Below are positions 1 through 7,247 of a stretch of DNA of 46,105 bases, one piece after another (within the stretch, counting starts at the first letter, position 1; the number at the start of each line of letters is the position of its first letter). The DNA is from Flavobacterium sp. (GTDB taxonomy: Bacteria > Bacteroidota > Bacteroidia > Flavobacteriales > Flavobacteriaceae): NCBI RefSeq assembly GCF_021151785.1, contig NZ_JAGKWP010000005.1, positions 1 through 46,105 on the forward strand. Direction: 5' to 3'. A program made the position numbers and the translations under genes. The notes under the pieces are model-generated. The model saw only the letters and a program-made list of their open reading frames with translations, was not told the DNA's origin and searched no databases.

Positions 1-470
1 TTATGAATTAAAGAATTAGCTTTATCAAGGACAGAGACAATTTTATTTTGAATATTAATATTTGGTAAATCAATTTTAAAATTTTTAATACTATTAATGG
101 AGATATTTCTAATTATTGCTTCTTTAGCAGTATCTGAAATTTTCTGTGTTTCATATGATAGTTGATAAAAAATCCAGTCAATGTTTACTTTATTTGAATC
201 CTTCGATGTTATTTTTAGTATTCTTTGATTTAATAAAGCTTCGGGTCCATTCCATTTAAAAGTTTTGATAGTTCCTGAAATACTCAGCAACAAATCTCCT
301 TTGTTAACAATATACTTTTTGTCATAATACTCATTCCAATGTACAAAATTGTTATCGTTAGAATTCATGTTATTTATCCTTATTATAGGTATTCCGCTGT
401 CTTGGAATCTACTAGCTTTCCATGCATTTCCAGACAAAAAATCACAAATATCTTCTAACTTTACCATCAT
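1..470 (-). CDS. hsdS: Type I restriction specificity subunit HsdS, partial (runs off left edge)
   Basis: The reading frame stays open to base 1, so only about 156 N-terminal residues are present. HsdS gives the type I restriction-modification complex its DNA target. The visible part looks like the first target recognition domain: an opening like KLEDICDFLSGNAWK, then PIIRINNM, GDLLLSISGTI and LNQRILKI, and near the edge the PNINIQNKIVSVLDKA helix typical of the conserved spacer. Two start codons lie in tandem at 470 and 467. The first overlaps the hsdM stop as ATGA, so translation is probably coupled to hsdM. The second recognition domain and any hsdR lie outside the window. Family assignment rests on these motifs and on the gene order. 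Confidence 0.88.
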   Translation of the reverse strand, partial: MMVKLEDICDFLSGNAWKASRFQDSGIPIIRINNMNSNDNNFVHWNEYYDKKYIVNKGDLLLSISGTIKTFKWNGPEALLNQRILKITSKDSNKVNIDWIFYQLSYETQKISDTAKEAIIRNISINSIKNFKIDLPNINIQNKIVSVLDKANSLIH

Positions 471-2089
471 CCTATTAAATTATTTAATTCTTCCATATCG
501 GCTAAAATTTCATTTTCCAATACAATTAATTTTGCTAATATTTCTTTAGGGGGATCATAAGTTTGCTCGACATAAACATATTCTTTATAGCGGTTATAAC
601 TTAAATCTAAATCATTTTCTTGTATTTCAGATATTGGAACATAAAAATAAGATTTTCTATCTTTAATTTTGGATTTACTTCGATTATTAAATTCTTTTAC
701 TGTTTCTGGTAAGGGAAAATCTTTTAATCTTCTACGATTATCATCTAAAGAATAACCATCACTTTGTAATTCATAAAACCAAACTCTTTTTGTATTCCAA
801 TCTTCACTATTCTCTTTAATTTTTGTAAAAACTAAAATTGCAGTTTTTACACCAGTATAGGGTTTAAAAGCCCCACTTGGTAGAGATATTACTGCTTCTA
901 AATTATTATCTTTTAATATGATTTCTCTTGTCTTTTTATGAGCATTTGAACTACCGAATAAAACTCCTTCAGGAATTATTACAGCAGCTTTTCCTTTAAT
1001 TTTCAACATTGATGAAATCCTATCTAAGAATAATAATTCACTTGAAGCAGAATCAACTCTTAAATTAGAATTTAAGTCATCTCTATCTAATTTTCCAGTA
1101 AACGGAGGATTTGCAAGAATGATATCATAAAAATTAGTTTCATTATATGACTTACTTAGAGAGTCTTTATAATCAACTTTTGGGTTATCTATTCCATGCA
1201 TTATTAAGTTCATTAACCCTAATCGAACCATTGTAATATCAATATCAAACCCATAAAAACTTTCATCTATTATTTTTTTTGTTTTAATATCTAAAATTGA
1301 AGAATACGAGCCAATTTCAAATCCATCTTCATCTTTTTCTATATTAATATTTCCATTTTTTCTAGCTAAGTCAGTAATTATAAACTGGTAAGCTCCAAGT
1401 AAAAACCCAGATGTTCCACAAGCAGGGTCTGCTATTTTATCTCCTAATTTTGGTTTTACCAATTCTGCCATTAGTTTTATTATGTGTCTTGGAGTTCTAA
1501 ATTGACCATTTTTACCTGCCTGTGCAATTTCACTTAAAAGCATTTCGTATACATCTCCTTGAATATCTTGAAAATTATGTCCTTTTTCTGTCGCATCTTT
1601 CTCAATCTCAATAAATATATCGTCAATTTTACTTATTGCTTCAACTAATAGTGATGGCTTCTCAATTATAAAAACAGCATTTTGCATATACTTTGTAAAA
1701 GGAGAGGTTTCACCATTTAAAGTTTTAATAAATTGAAATACATTGTATCGGACATGTTGTAATAAAGCATCACTTGACTCTATTGTACTAAAATAGCTCC
1801 ATCTTAATTCCGACTTAGGTCTTTGAGTTTTATTTTTTGATTTTTTTTCAGCTTCTGTTTCGTTTAAAATAAATTCTGGTTTATATTTTCCAGAAAATTT
1901 AGATGTATATTTTTTACCTTCTTTCTTAGCTTCATTTTCTCTTTTAGTTTCTATTTCATCCAATCTTTTCATGAATAACAAATATGTTATTTGTTCAATT
2001 GCTGATAATGGATTTGAAATACCTCCACCCCATAGAGTATTCCAAAGACTATTTATTAATGATTTTAATATAGGATTGTTGTTTAGCAT
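467..2089 (-). CDS. hsdM: Type I restriction-modification DNA methyltransferase HsdM
   Basis: This 540-residue N6-adenine methyltransferase is the modification subunit of a type I system and uses S-adenosylmethionine. An N-terminal helical HsdM domain covers roughly residues 8-160. The signature GQFRTP is at 195-200, the SAM-binding motif DPACGTSGF at 221-229, and the catalytic NPPF at 327-330. A C-terminal helix (about 510-540) probably contacts HsdS. The length is normal for the family. The gene starts 2 nt after the stop of the AbiEii-like toxin gene and ends in a 4-nt overlap with hsdS, so all four genes appear to form one transcript. No HsdR is visible, so restriction activity cannot be judged here. 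Confidence 0.95.
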   Translation of the reverse strand: MLNNNPILKSLINSLWNTLWGGGISNPLSAIEQITYLLFMKRLDEIETKRENEAKKEGKKYTSKFSGKYKPEFILNETEAEKKSKNKTQRPKSELRWSYFSTIESSDALLQHVRYNVFQFIKTLNGETSPFTKYMQNAVFIIEKPSLLVEAISKIDDIFIEIEKDATEKGHNFQDIQGDVYEMLLSEIAQAGKNGQFRTPRHIIKLMAELVKPKLGDKIADPACGTSGFLLGAYQFIITDLARKNGNINIEKDEDGFEIGSYSSILDIKTKKIIDESFYGFDIDITMVRLGLMNLIMHGIDNPKVDYKDSLSKSYNETNFYDIILANPPFTGKLDRDDLNSNLRVDSASSELLFLDRISSMLKIKGKAAVIIPEGVLFGSSNAHKKTREIILKDNNLEAVISLPSGAFKPYTGVKTAILVFTKIKENSEDWNTKRVWFYELQSDGYSLDDNRRRLKDFPLPETVKEFNNRSKSKIKDRKSYFYVPISEIQENDLDLSYNRYKEYVYVEQTYDPPKEILAKLIVLENEILADMEELNNLIG

Positions 2090-2091
2090 AA

Positions 2092-3138
2092 TTAATTATT
2101 ATTTGAAGCTTTAAACCAATAGTAAAAAGCTTCTGGGTTACTCTTTTTTAGTTTATTTAGTTTGTTATGTTGCGGGTTTTCAATTAACCAATCTTTTATT
2201 TCTAATGGATTTTTGAATCTTTCTATAGCTGTCAATTTTCCTAATTGTATAAGTTTTGCTAGATAAGCCACTTTTGCTCCTGCGGTTATAGCTTCATCAA
2301 TGCTGAATCTGTCAATAGTGAAATTGGTAAAATTTCTAATACCTTGTTGCAATTGATTGAATTCTTCCGACTTGCTATTTCTTTCAAATAAAGTGTAACA
2401 AGTATCTAATGTATCAGCTAAAACATTATTGGCATTTAAGTCAAGTTTTCTGAATCCTATTTCTTCCTGAACAACTTTCATATAGCTATTTATAACTACC
2501 TCCAAGTTTTCTATATTGTCAAAAAGAAAAGCAATATCATATAATTGTTTTATTATTTCTGTTGGACGGTTTTTAGAATATAATATCCCAGTAGTTCTTG
2601 GCGCAAAAGCAGTTAGTTTATCACCTAAAAGAGCTTCAAATGTAGGCATACTAATAATTACATCTTCTCCTGATGTTGAAATCCAAGAATGTTTTATGGG
2701 TAATTCTCTAATTTCAGGATATGGATTAGGAGTATATAAAATATCTAACAAAATTGGTTCAACATTACCATCTACAACACTTGTATAATACACTTTGAAA
2801 TGTCCTATTGGAGCATCAGGAATATGTTTACGGTCATTATCATCTTCCCATTCACTAAATATTTTTTCTTTTACAATTTCTTGAATAGCCGTTTTTATAT
2901 CTTCTTCCAAATGCTCAGTTATGATATCAATGTCAATTGAAAATCTTTTTGGAACTTCTGTTGCCAATAATAATGCTGTGCCTCCTTTGAATGTAAAACG
3001 CAGTCCTTTTAATCGAAGTTGTTCCAATAATGTTAATGCCCAGATTACTTTTTCAATAAGTTTGGGGTCAACACGCCTGCCTAGCTTATCTTTCAAGCTA
3101 GTTATCCATTCAATAGTATGCGTTTCTTTGTTTATCAT
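2092..3138 (-). CDS. AbiEii/AbiGii-like nucleotidyltransferase toxin
   Basis: This 348-residue protein belongs to the nucleotidyltransferase AbiEii/AbiGii toxin family, the toxin half of type IV toxin-antitoxin and abortive-infection systems. The evidence is KGGTALLL at 51-58 (the GG-T/S motif of polymerase-beta-like nucleotidyltransferases) followed by RFSIDIDI at 65-72, which carries the metal-binding aspartates. A later segment, LLGDKLTAFAPRT, resembles the conserved KL-x-A/R region of the family. It lies 25 bp after the antitoxin-like gene and 2 nt before hsdM. In characterised relatives the toxin modifies nucleic acids, often tRNA, by adding nucleotides; that activity is inferred here. 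The catalytic residues look intact. Confidence 0.88.
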   Translation of the reverse strand: MINKETHTIEWITSLKDKLGRRVDPKLIEKVIWALTLLEQLRLKGLRFTFKGGTALLLATEVPKRFSIDIDIITEHLEEDIKTAIQEIVKEKIFSEWEDDNDRKHIPDAPIGHFKVYYTSVVDGNVEPILLDILYTPNPYPEIRELPIKHSWISTSGEDVIISMPTFEALLGDKLTAFAPRTTGILYSKNRPTEIIKQLYDIAFLFDNIENLEVVINSYMKVVQEEIGFRKLDLNANNVLADTLDTCYTLFERNSKSEEFNQLQQGIRNFTNFTIDRFSIDEAITAGAKVAYLAKLIQLGKLTAIERFKNPLEIKDWLIENPQHNKLNKLKKSNPEAFYYWFKASNNN

Positions 3139-3148
3139 TTGTATAATA

Positions 3149-3175
3149 TTGGCAAAAATTAATTTATTTTGCCAA
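3149..3175. promoter_or_regulatory. Second copy of the inverted repeat, between antitoxin and toxin
   Basis: TTGGCAAAA (3149-3157) and TTTTGCCAA (3167-3175) form 9-bp perfect arms around a 9-nt centre. The right arm encodes the last residues of the antitoxin, and the left arm lies just before the toxin ATG. It could be a second operator, or in RNA a hairpin that limits toxin translation. Its layout matches the site at 3945-3967. Confidence 0.55.
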
Positions 3176-3889
3176 AGTTGTATTTATTCTTTTTTGTAAT
3201 TCTACTTCTCTATTTCTTCGAGAGGCATATCGTTTCATTTTGGATTCATTAATTGTAAATTTCTTGTATGCTGATTTAAAAATATAATCCAATTCTCCTT
3301 GTTGAGCAGAAAATAAATTATCATCAATCAACATATCAACTAGCATTTTTTCAAGCATTGGAACATTAATATTACCTGTTTTAATTGTTGGCGATTCTGA
3401 GTTTAAATTTTTAACTATAATAGCATCATCAATTGAATTAATATACCTATCAAAAAACAAACTATCCGGATTAAGATATACATTTTTGAATTCAAAACTC
3501 AAGTTTGTAAAAACCTGTTCAACTGCACTTTTTTCTACTTCTACAACAATGAATTTTTTGAATGGTTGATGCAACATTAAATCATTTAGCCATGAAGTAT
3601 TCCACACACAATAATCCACAAAAGGGTAGTTCTTGGTAATTCTAGAAGCTATTTTTTTCAACTTAGTATCTACTCTAGGATGAAAAACCCTTCTGTTTTC
3701 TAGCGTATAAACACCTCTTGTTACATTATTAATAACATCATTTTTCTTTAGGCGATATAGATAAGTATTAATGGTATTACTAGACCAACTAGGAAAATCT
3801 TTTTTTAATTCCCTTACAAGTTGATCACGAGACAAGACTTTGTTGTTCTTGAAGTAAACCTTTATTTTATTCTCTATGTTTTTTGGCAT
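3164..3889 (-). CDS. DUF6577/AbiEi-like winged-helix antitoxin
   Basis: About 241 residues, counted from the ATG at 3889. An in-frame start at 3958 would add 23 hydrophobic residues encoded by promoter-like DNA and is unlikely. The first 70 residues read as a winged helix-turn-helix (DQLVRELKKDFPSW, then NTYLYRLKKNDVI and a VTRGVYTL wing). The rest matches what I recall of DUF6577: CVWNTSWLNDLMLHQ, VEVEK, VYLNPD, LEKMLVDMLID, and a basic KRYASRRNREVE near the end. Proteins of this kind sit beside AbiEii nucleotidyltransferases and act as antitoxin and autorepressor in AbiE-type systems. Inverted repeats of identical layout lie upstream and at its 3' end, which fits autoregulation. Confidence 0.75.
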   Translation of the reverse strand: MPKNIENKIKVYFKNNKVLSRDQLVRELKKDFPSWSSNTINTYLYRLKKNDVINNVTRGVYTLENRRVFHPRVDTKLKKIASRITKNYPFVDYCVWNTSWLNDLMLHQPFKKFIVVEVEKSAVEQVFTNLSFEFKNVYLNPDSLFFDRYINSIDDAIIVKNLNSESPTIKTGNINVPMLEKMLVDMLIDDNLFSAQQGELDYIFKSAYKKFTINESKMKRYASRRNREVELQKRINTTLAK

Positions 3890-3944
3890 TTTATTGACCT
3901 TGAAAGGATAAAGATATAAAAAAATATTTAATATGTATAATTTC

Positions 3945-3967
3945 GGCAAAAAAAGCAATGTTTTGCC
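3945..3967. promoter_or_regulatory. Inverted repeat upstream of the antitoxin gene, candidate operator
   Basis: GGCAAAA at 3945-3951 and TTTTGCC at 3961-3967 are perfect inverted arms separated by 9 nt, giving a 23-bp site 56 bp upstream of the antitoxin start. The same arms with the same 9-nt spacing recur at 3151-3173. AbiEi antitoxins are known to repress their own operons through inverted repeats, so an operator is the natural reading; that role is inferred. Confidence 0.6.
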
Positions 3968-4093
3968 AAATAAATATTTTAAGGTTATTGATGAAATTTA
4001 AATATTTCTATTGTTTATAAAATAAAAATTTTTGAAAAAAATTTAGCCCCATTGGTTTTACACACACGCAACCCTCCGCACAAAACACCCCCG

Positions 4094-4154
4094 CCACTTC
4101 TAAAACCCACTAAATACCCCCACTTATTTGGAGCAAGAAAAGATTTCTTGTGCC
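4094..4154. repeat. Three 13-bp iterons followed by a hairpin, candidate origin or recombination site
   Basis: CCACT occurs at 4094, 4107 and 4120, an exact 13-bp period, and each copy is followed by an AT-rich stretch. Right after the third copy, CAAGAAA (4134-4140) and TTTCTTG (4144-4150) form a hairpin with a 3-nt loop, extended by an outer GG/CC pair around a 2-nt internal mismatch. Iterons next to a hairpin are typical of plasmid or integrative-element origins. The role is inferred. Confidence 0.45.
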
Positions 4155-4210
4155 ATATTTTTTTCATTCAAAATTTTAGCTTACATAAATTCAAGGTGAT
4201 AGTTGTAATT

Positions 4211-4240
4211 TTTGAAGTTCTGAGGAGTGTTTAAAGTTTG
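4211..4240 (+). promoter_or_regulatory. Candidate promoter for the 131-residue mobile-element gene
   Basis: TTTG at 4211-4214, an 18-bp spacer, then AAAGTTTG at 4233-4240, one mismatch from the Bacteroidetes -7 box TAnnTTTG. It lies 29 bp before the ATG at 4270. Confidence 0.35.
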
Positions 4241-4269
4241 GCAAAGTTCAACTCAAAAAAATTAAATCA

Positions 4270-4665
4270 ATGGTACGAATTGTAAACTATTTAAAAAGAC
4301 AAGCAGAGGATGGTAGAGAATTCTTTGTTTTAGAAATTTCGGGAGGTATTGAAATGGTAAAAAGCCAAACCTCAAATCAGTTTTATGCAACTGCTAAAAA
4401 GGCATTTATTTCATCAACATTTGATGAGCAAACTTGTAAGGCTCTTATAGGTACTGAAATGTCAGGTAATGTAGTGAAACAAGAATGTGAGCCTTATGAG
4501 TATGTAAATAAAGATTCAGGAGAAGTAATGATGTTAAGCTACAGATATGTTTATACACAAGATGAAGCTATTACATCTAAAGAAGACAAATCTATTCATA
4601 GACTTCTAGCTGAAGAACATACTTTTTCAAGTAATGGGCATCATAAAGAAGAATTTGTAATGTAA
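4270..4665 (+). CDS. Small conserved mobile-element protein, function unknown
   Basis: 131 residues. I recognise the pattern (MVRIVNY, a GREFFVLEISGG strand, KSQ...FYATAKKA, TFDEQTCKALIGTEM, EPYEYVNKDSGE) as a small protein common on Bacteroidetes plasmids and integrative elements, but I know of no assigned function. It has no signal peptide, no transmembrane segment and no cysteine-rich motif. The protein looks like a compact beta-rich domain with a charged, probably disordered tail from about residue 100. It lies just after the iteron/hairpin region and 157 bp before the RadC-like gene, with a 15-bp inverted repeat between them. Start chosen at the only early ATG. Confidence 0.7.
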   Translation: MVRIVNYLKRQAEDGREFFVLEISGGIEMVKSQTSNQFYATAKKAFISSTFDEQTCKALIGTEMSGNVVKQECEPYEYVNKDSGEVMMLSYRYVYTQDEAITSKEDKSIHRLLAEEHTFSSNGHHKEEFVM

Positions 4666-4673
4666 AAAACAAC

Positions 4674-4812
4674 AGTGACAAAGTGATAAGTTTTTAAAGA
4701 AGTAAATGAGAAAAATCATTCCGTAAATATTAGTCTTGACTGAATTAAATATTTTTCTGAATTTTAATTTTTACTCGTTTCTACTTTTTAGAAATAATAT
4801 CACTTTGTCACT
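4674..4812. repeat. 15-bp perfect inverted repeat upstream of the RadC-like gene
   Basis: AGTGACAAAGTGATA at 4674-4688 and its exact reverse complement at 4798-4812 flank 109 bp. Each arm contains GTGA twice in the same direction (GTGACAAAGTGA). The right arm ends 10 bp before the RadC-like ATG. It could be an operator with looping or a recombination/replication site. Confidence 0.6.
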
Positions 4813-4822
4813 TTTTTATCCT

Positions 4823-5257
4823 ATGGAAGTAGCTGAAATTAAAGTTTCCTATTCAAATACTAATCCTGATAGAGTCCAAGTCACAAATAGCCAAAAGATG
4901 TTTGAAGTGATTATGAAACATTGGGATTTAGATATTTTGGAGTATCAGGAACAAATGAAAGTAATATTGCTCAATAGGGCAAATATTGTATTAGGCATCT
5001 ATGAGATGTCTAAAGGTGGTGTATCAGGAACTGTGGTAGATATCAGAATTATTCTAGGTGTGGCTTTAAAATGCAATGCATCAGCTATTATTTTAGTACA
5101 CAATCATCCAAGTGGTAAGTTAGTACCAAGTGAACCTGATAAATCTATTACAAAAAGATTAAAAGAAGCTTGTAATTTGCTTGAAGTGTATTTACTAGAC
5201 CATTTAATTATATCCAAATTTGGGTATTACAGCTTTGCAGATGAGGGTACTTTGTAA
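4823..5257 (+). CDS. Short RadC-like JAB/MPN-domain protein
   Basis: 144 residues from the ATG at 4823. An upstream in-frame start at 4736 would run through the inverted repeat and add a Phe/Leu-rich stretch, so it is rejected. The JAMM metal motif is clear: HNHPSG at 93-98, then PS at 102-103 and D106. The N-terminal helix-hairpin-helix part of full RadC is missing, as is usual for the short RadC-like proteins carried by Bacteroidetes mobile elements. The enzymatic role of RadC proteins is unsettled; a metal-dependent hydrolase is possible. Its neighbours on both sides are element genes, which supports a mobile-element origin. Confidence 0.85.
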   Translation: MEVAEIKVSYSNTNPDRVQVTNSQKMFEVIMKHWDLDILEYQEQMKVILLNRANIVLGIYEMSKGGVSGTVVDIRIILGVALKCNASAIILVHNHPSGKLVPSEPDKSITKRLKEACNLLEVYLLDHLIISKFGYYSFADEGTL

Positions 5258-5374
5258 CATATATTTAGGATGCTGTTACAAATATCTGTGCGAATGAATG
5301 TGTGAATGGGGAGGCTTTTTCGGGTATTTTTGATTAGCTTAAAAAAAATCAAGATATAATAATATAGCCAAAAG

Positions 5375-5605
5375 TTACAATTCAGGATTATTCGACTTCA
5401 TTAATTCCTCCATTGTAATTTCAAGACCTTCACAAACTTCCATTAAGTAAAGGTAAGTTGGATTTATGCCACCTCTCTCTAATCTTGCTATTGACTCTCT
5501 ATCTTTATTAATCTTATGCGCAAGCTGAGCTTGAGTCAAACCTTTTAACTCCCTTATATCTTTAATTTTTTTACCAAACTTTTGAAGTTCTTGTTCTTTA
5601 TCCAT
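5375..5605 (-). CDS. XRE-family HTH transcriptional regulator
   Basis: 76 residues forming a single Cro/CI-type helix-turn-helix: KKIKDIRELKGLTQAQLAHKI, then ESIARLERGGINPTYLYL. The length suits a minimal repressor without a sensor domain. It is transcribed away from the gene at 5722. An inverted repeat ACAAAG-N6-CTTTGT at 5609-5626 sits directly before its start codon, which suggests autorepression. It resembles small regulators of mobile elements and toxin-antitoxin modules, but no partner toxin is adjacent. Confidence 0.88.
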   Translation of the reverse strand: MDKEQELQKFGKKIKDIRELKGLTQAQLAHKINKDRESIARLERGGINPTYLYLMEVCEGLEITMEELMKSNNPEL

Positions 5606-5608
5606 TGA

Positions 5609-5626
5609 ACAAAGTTTGGGCTTTGT
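5609..5626. promoter_or_regulatory. Candidate operator before the XRE gene
   Basis: ACAAAG (5609-5614) and CTTTGT (5621-5626) are inverted arms around 6 nt. They begin 4 bp before the XRE ATG and overlap a -7-like box (AAACTTTG on the minus strand). If that box is used, the transcript would be almost leaderless. Binding by the XRE protein is inferred. Confidence 0.4.
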
Positions 5627-5721
5627 AATAATTTTTAAAGGAACGGATGCGTTACGTTTGGATATATTTTGTATCTATGCATTATTATAGTATTTGATTG
5701 TAAAATATAAAAGTGTGTATT

Positions 5722-5997
5722 ATGAACATAACAGAAAATGAGGACACTAATCCAAATGAAAGCTACCAAGAAGTTATCAAACAGATTCTAAAAGAGTTTG
5801 ATGATGAGTTGGGTAGACTTGCCACTTTCAATGACTTTATTGAAAAACAAATTAGATTAAATGGGTATGAAACCACTAAAAATGATTATTCAGATTTGTT
5901 AGATACTTGGAGAAGTACCGGTAGGGATTACAATGCAGATGACACATTTTGTAAGTATTTCATAAATACAGAAACAAATAAAATAATACCACAATAA
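5722..5997 (+). CDS. Small acidic protein of unknown function
   Basis: About 91 residues from the ATG at 5722; a GTG at 5713 is possible but less likely. The protein is acidic and mostly helical in appearance (YQEVIKQILKEFDDELGRLATFNDFIEKQI), with a DYSDLLDTWRSTGRDYNADD stretch in the second half. I do not recognise a family. It is the first of four closely spaced plus-strand genes, 4 nt before the lipoprotein gene at 6002. The divergent XRE gene may control this cluster. It has no signal peptide or transmembrane segment. Confidence 0.6.
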   Translation: MNITENEDTNPNESYQEVIKQILKEFDDELGRLATFNDFIEKQIRLNGYETTKNDYSDLLDTWRSTGRDYNADDTFCKYFINTETNKIIPQ

Positions 5998-6001
5998 TAA
6001 A

Positions 6002-6346
6002 ATGAGAATTCATCTTAAAATCCTTCTAATAGCTACAGGAATGCTTTTGATTAGTTGTAATAATACAGATAAATCATTGTTGGAAGTTATACCAAAAGAC
6101 TTAAATTCTCTAAAAAATATTTTAAAGTACTTGGCTATAATTTATATTCAAATGGCTTTAATTAGAGTTGTTCTTAACTTGATTTTTGGAGTTAAATTAA
6201 ACATTAATTTAATATTATTTCTACTGTTTTTATATATCTATTTCTCCAATCAATTTGGATTTTTTAGATTATTTGTAATTACATTTTTGCCTAACATTTT
6301 TTACTTGATTTATCTCTATCTTAAAAAATTATATTCTGCTAAATGA
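6002..6346 (+). CDS. Putative small membrane lipoprotein, unknown function
   Basis: 114 residues. The N-terminus has a lipoprotein signal peptide ending in LLISC, so the mature protein would begin at Cys19. After a short polar linker, residues 40-110 are strongly hydrophobic and look like two or three membrane segments with aromatic-rich loops. A lipoprotein with several membrane helpings is unusual, so the first segment may instead be a plain membrane anchor. The stop overlaps the next start as ATGA, which suggests translational coupling. I do not recognise a family. Confidence 0.55.
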   Translation: MRIHLKILLIATGMLLISCNNTDKSLLEVIPKDLNSLKNILKYLAIIYIQMALIRVVLNLIFGVKLNINLILFLLFLYIYFSNQFGFFRLFVITFLPNIFYLIYLYLKKLYSAK

Positions 6347-6840
6347 TAAGTAAAATTTATGAACTGCAAAAAAATCAACCTCTAAAAGTAAAGCAAATTA
6401 AAACTTGGTTGGTTGAAAATGAAAATTATGTAAATTTCCTTATTAGTGAAGCTAATTGCAGAAAATGGGTTGAATGGCTTCAAGAAAAATCTATTCATAT
6501 TTACCCTTGTGTATGTTCTAAAAGAGAACAAGACTGCATATTTATTGAAACCTATTACCAATTAGATAGAGTTATACAACTACATCAGAAAGAGGAATAC
6601 TTTAATATCCTAGTACAAGAATACAGGCAAATTGATACTGATAATGTTGCTTTGTCTAAATGGTTCAATAAATACAAAAAGTTAGCTTCTGAATTAGCTT
6701 TTGATACAGAAATATCAATTATGCTTGAGATAGAGCCCTATAAAACTTCAAAAATCAAACTCAATGAAAATGAGTTCAAAAACATCATTGAATTTCAAAA
6801 AATATTCAATGAATTAGAATACAATCAAATCATTAAATAA
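6343..6840 (+). CDS. Hypothetical protein, 165 residues
   Basis: A soluble, charged protein with no signal peptide. The N-terminal half contains WLVENENYVNFLISEANCRKWVEWL and a cysteine-bearing stretch CVCSKREQDC, in which three cysteines (C-x-C-x6-C) could bind a metal or simply be structural. The second half looks helical, and ends in an Asn/Glu-rich region. It is translationally coupled to the membrane protein upstream, and the lipoprotein gene follows after 7 bp, so the products may work together. I do not recognise a family. It could be a cytoplasmic partner of the membrane protein. Confidence 0.6.
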   Translation: MISKIYELQKNQPLKVKQIKTWLVENENYVNFLISEANCRKWVEWLQEKSIHIYPCVCSKREQDCIFIETYYQLDRVIQLHQKEEYFNILVQEYRQIDTDNVALSKWFNKYKKLASELAFDTEISIMLEIEPYKTSKIKLNENEFKNIIEFQKIFNELEYNQIIK

Positions 6841-6847
6841 TTCCAAA

Positions 6848-7231
6848 ATGAAAAAATCTATTTTACTCTTATTCATTTTATCAATTTCATTATTTACAAT
6901 TAGCTGTAGTAATGATGATAATGAAGCCAATAACACAAATACAATAGTACCAAAAACACTATTAGTTAGTACAAGTGTTCCTAATAATACATATGTAACG
7001 GTACAGATAAAAGACAGCAATGACAATATTCTTGAAACCAAAAAAGATTCACTTCACGCTCATTTTATTTTTAACATAGATAAGGGCTCAAAATTTACTT
7101 TGACTATGTCTGTGCCAAGTCAAACTTTTGCAGGTTCGTATCAACTTACAGAAGATTATGGAAATATTATTTTAGTTCAAGATAGCTTCACAAATCACTA
7201 TAATTCATTTAGTGCTACTAAAAATTATTAA
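6848..7231 (+). CDS. Putative lipoprotein, 127 residues
   Basis: A clear lipoprotein signal peptide (KKSILLLFILSISLFTISC, Cys20) is followed by SNDDNEANN, the acidic Asp/Asn stretch that in Bacteroidetes often exports lipoproteins to the outer-membrane surface. The remainder is beta-rich: TVQIKDSNDNILETKKDS resembles a strand pair of an immunoglobulin-like fold. No catalytic motif is visible. It is the last gene of the small plus-strand cluster and is followed by a strong bidirectional terminator. Confidence 0.7.
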   Translation: MKKSILLLFILSISLFTISCSNDDNEANNTNTIVPKTLLVSTSVPNNTYVTVQIKDSNDNILETKKDSLHAHFIFNIDKGSKFTLTMSVPSQTFAGSYQLTEDYGNIILVQDSFTNHYNSFSATKNY

Positions 7232-7247
7232 GCTATTATTAATGAAA

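Larger units (their letters stand above)
4021..4269. other. Non-coding gap with C-rich iterons and a hairpin
   Basis: Together with 3968-4020, this stretch separates the toxin-antitoxin/hsd operon from the divergent genes. Most of it is AT-rich, but 4058-4124 is unusually C-rich on the plus strand and has no convincing gene. It holds three CCACT-initiated 13-bp repeats and a hairpin (listed separately), plus a weak promoter near 4211-4240. Confidence 0.5.

Noticed and set aside
349..549. Plus-strand ORF of 66 residues
   Set aside because: It is antisense to hsdS/hsdM coding sequence and reads as random hydrophobic residues.
2516..3199. Two plus-strand ORFs of about 90 residues
   Set aside because: Both lie antisense within the AbiEii-like gene, which has clear family motifs.
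4052..4234. Plus-strand ORF of 60 residues in the C-rich gap
   Set aside because: Its proline- and phenylalanine-rich sequence is a product of the C-rich iterons and resembles no protein.
6814..7041. Minus-strand ORF of 75 residues with hydrophobic segments
   Set aside because: It is antisense to the lipoprotein gene, which has a good signal peptide and cluster spacing.
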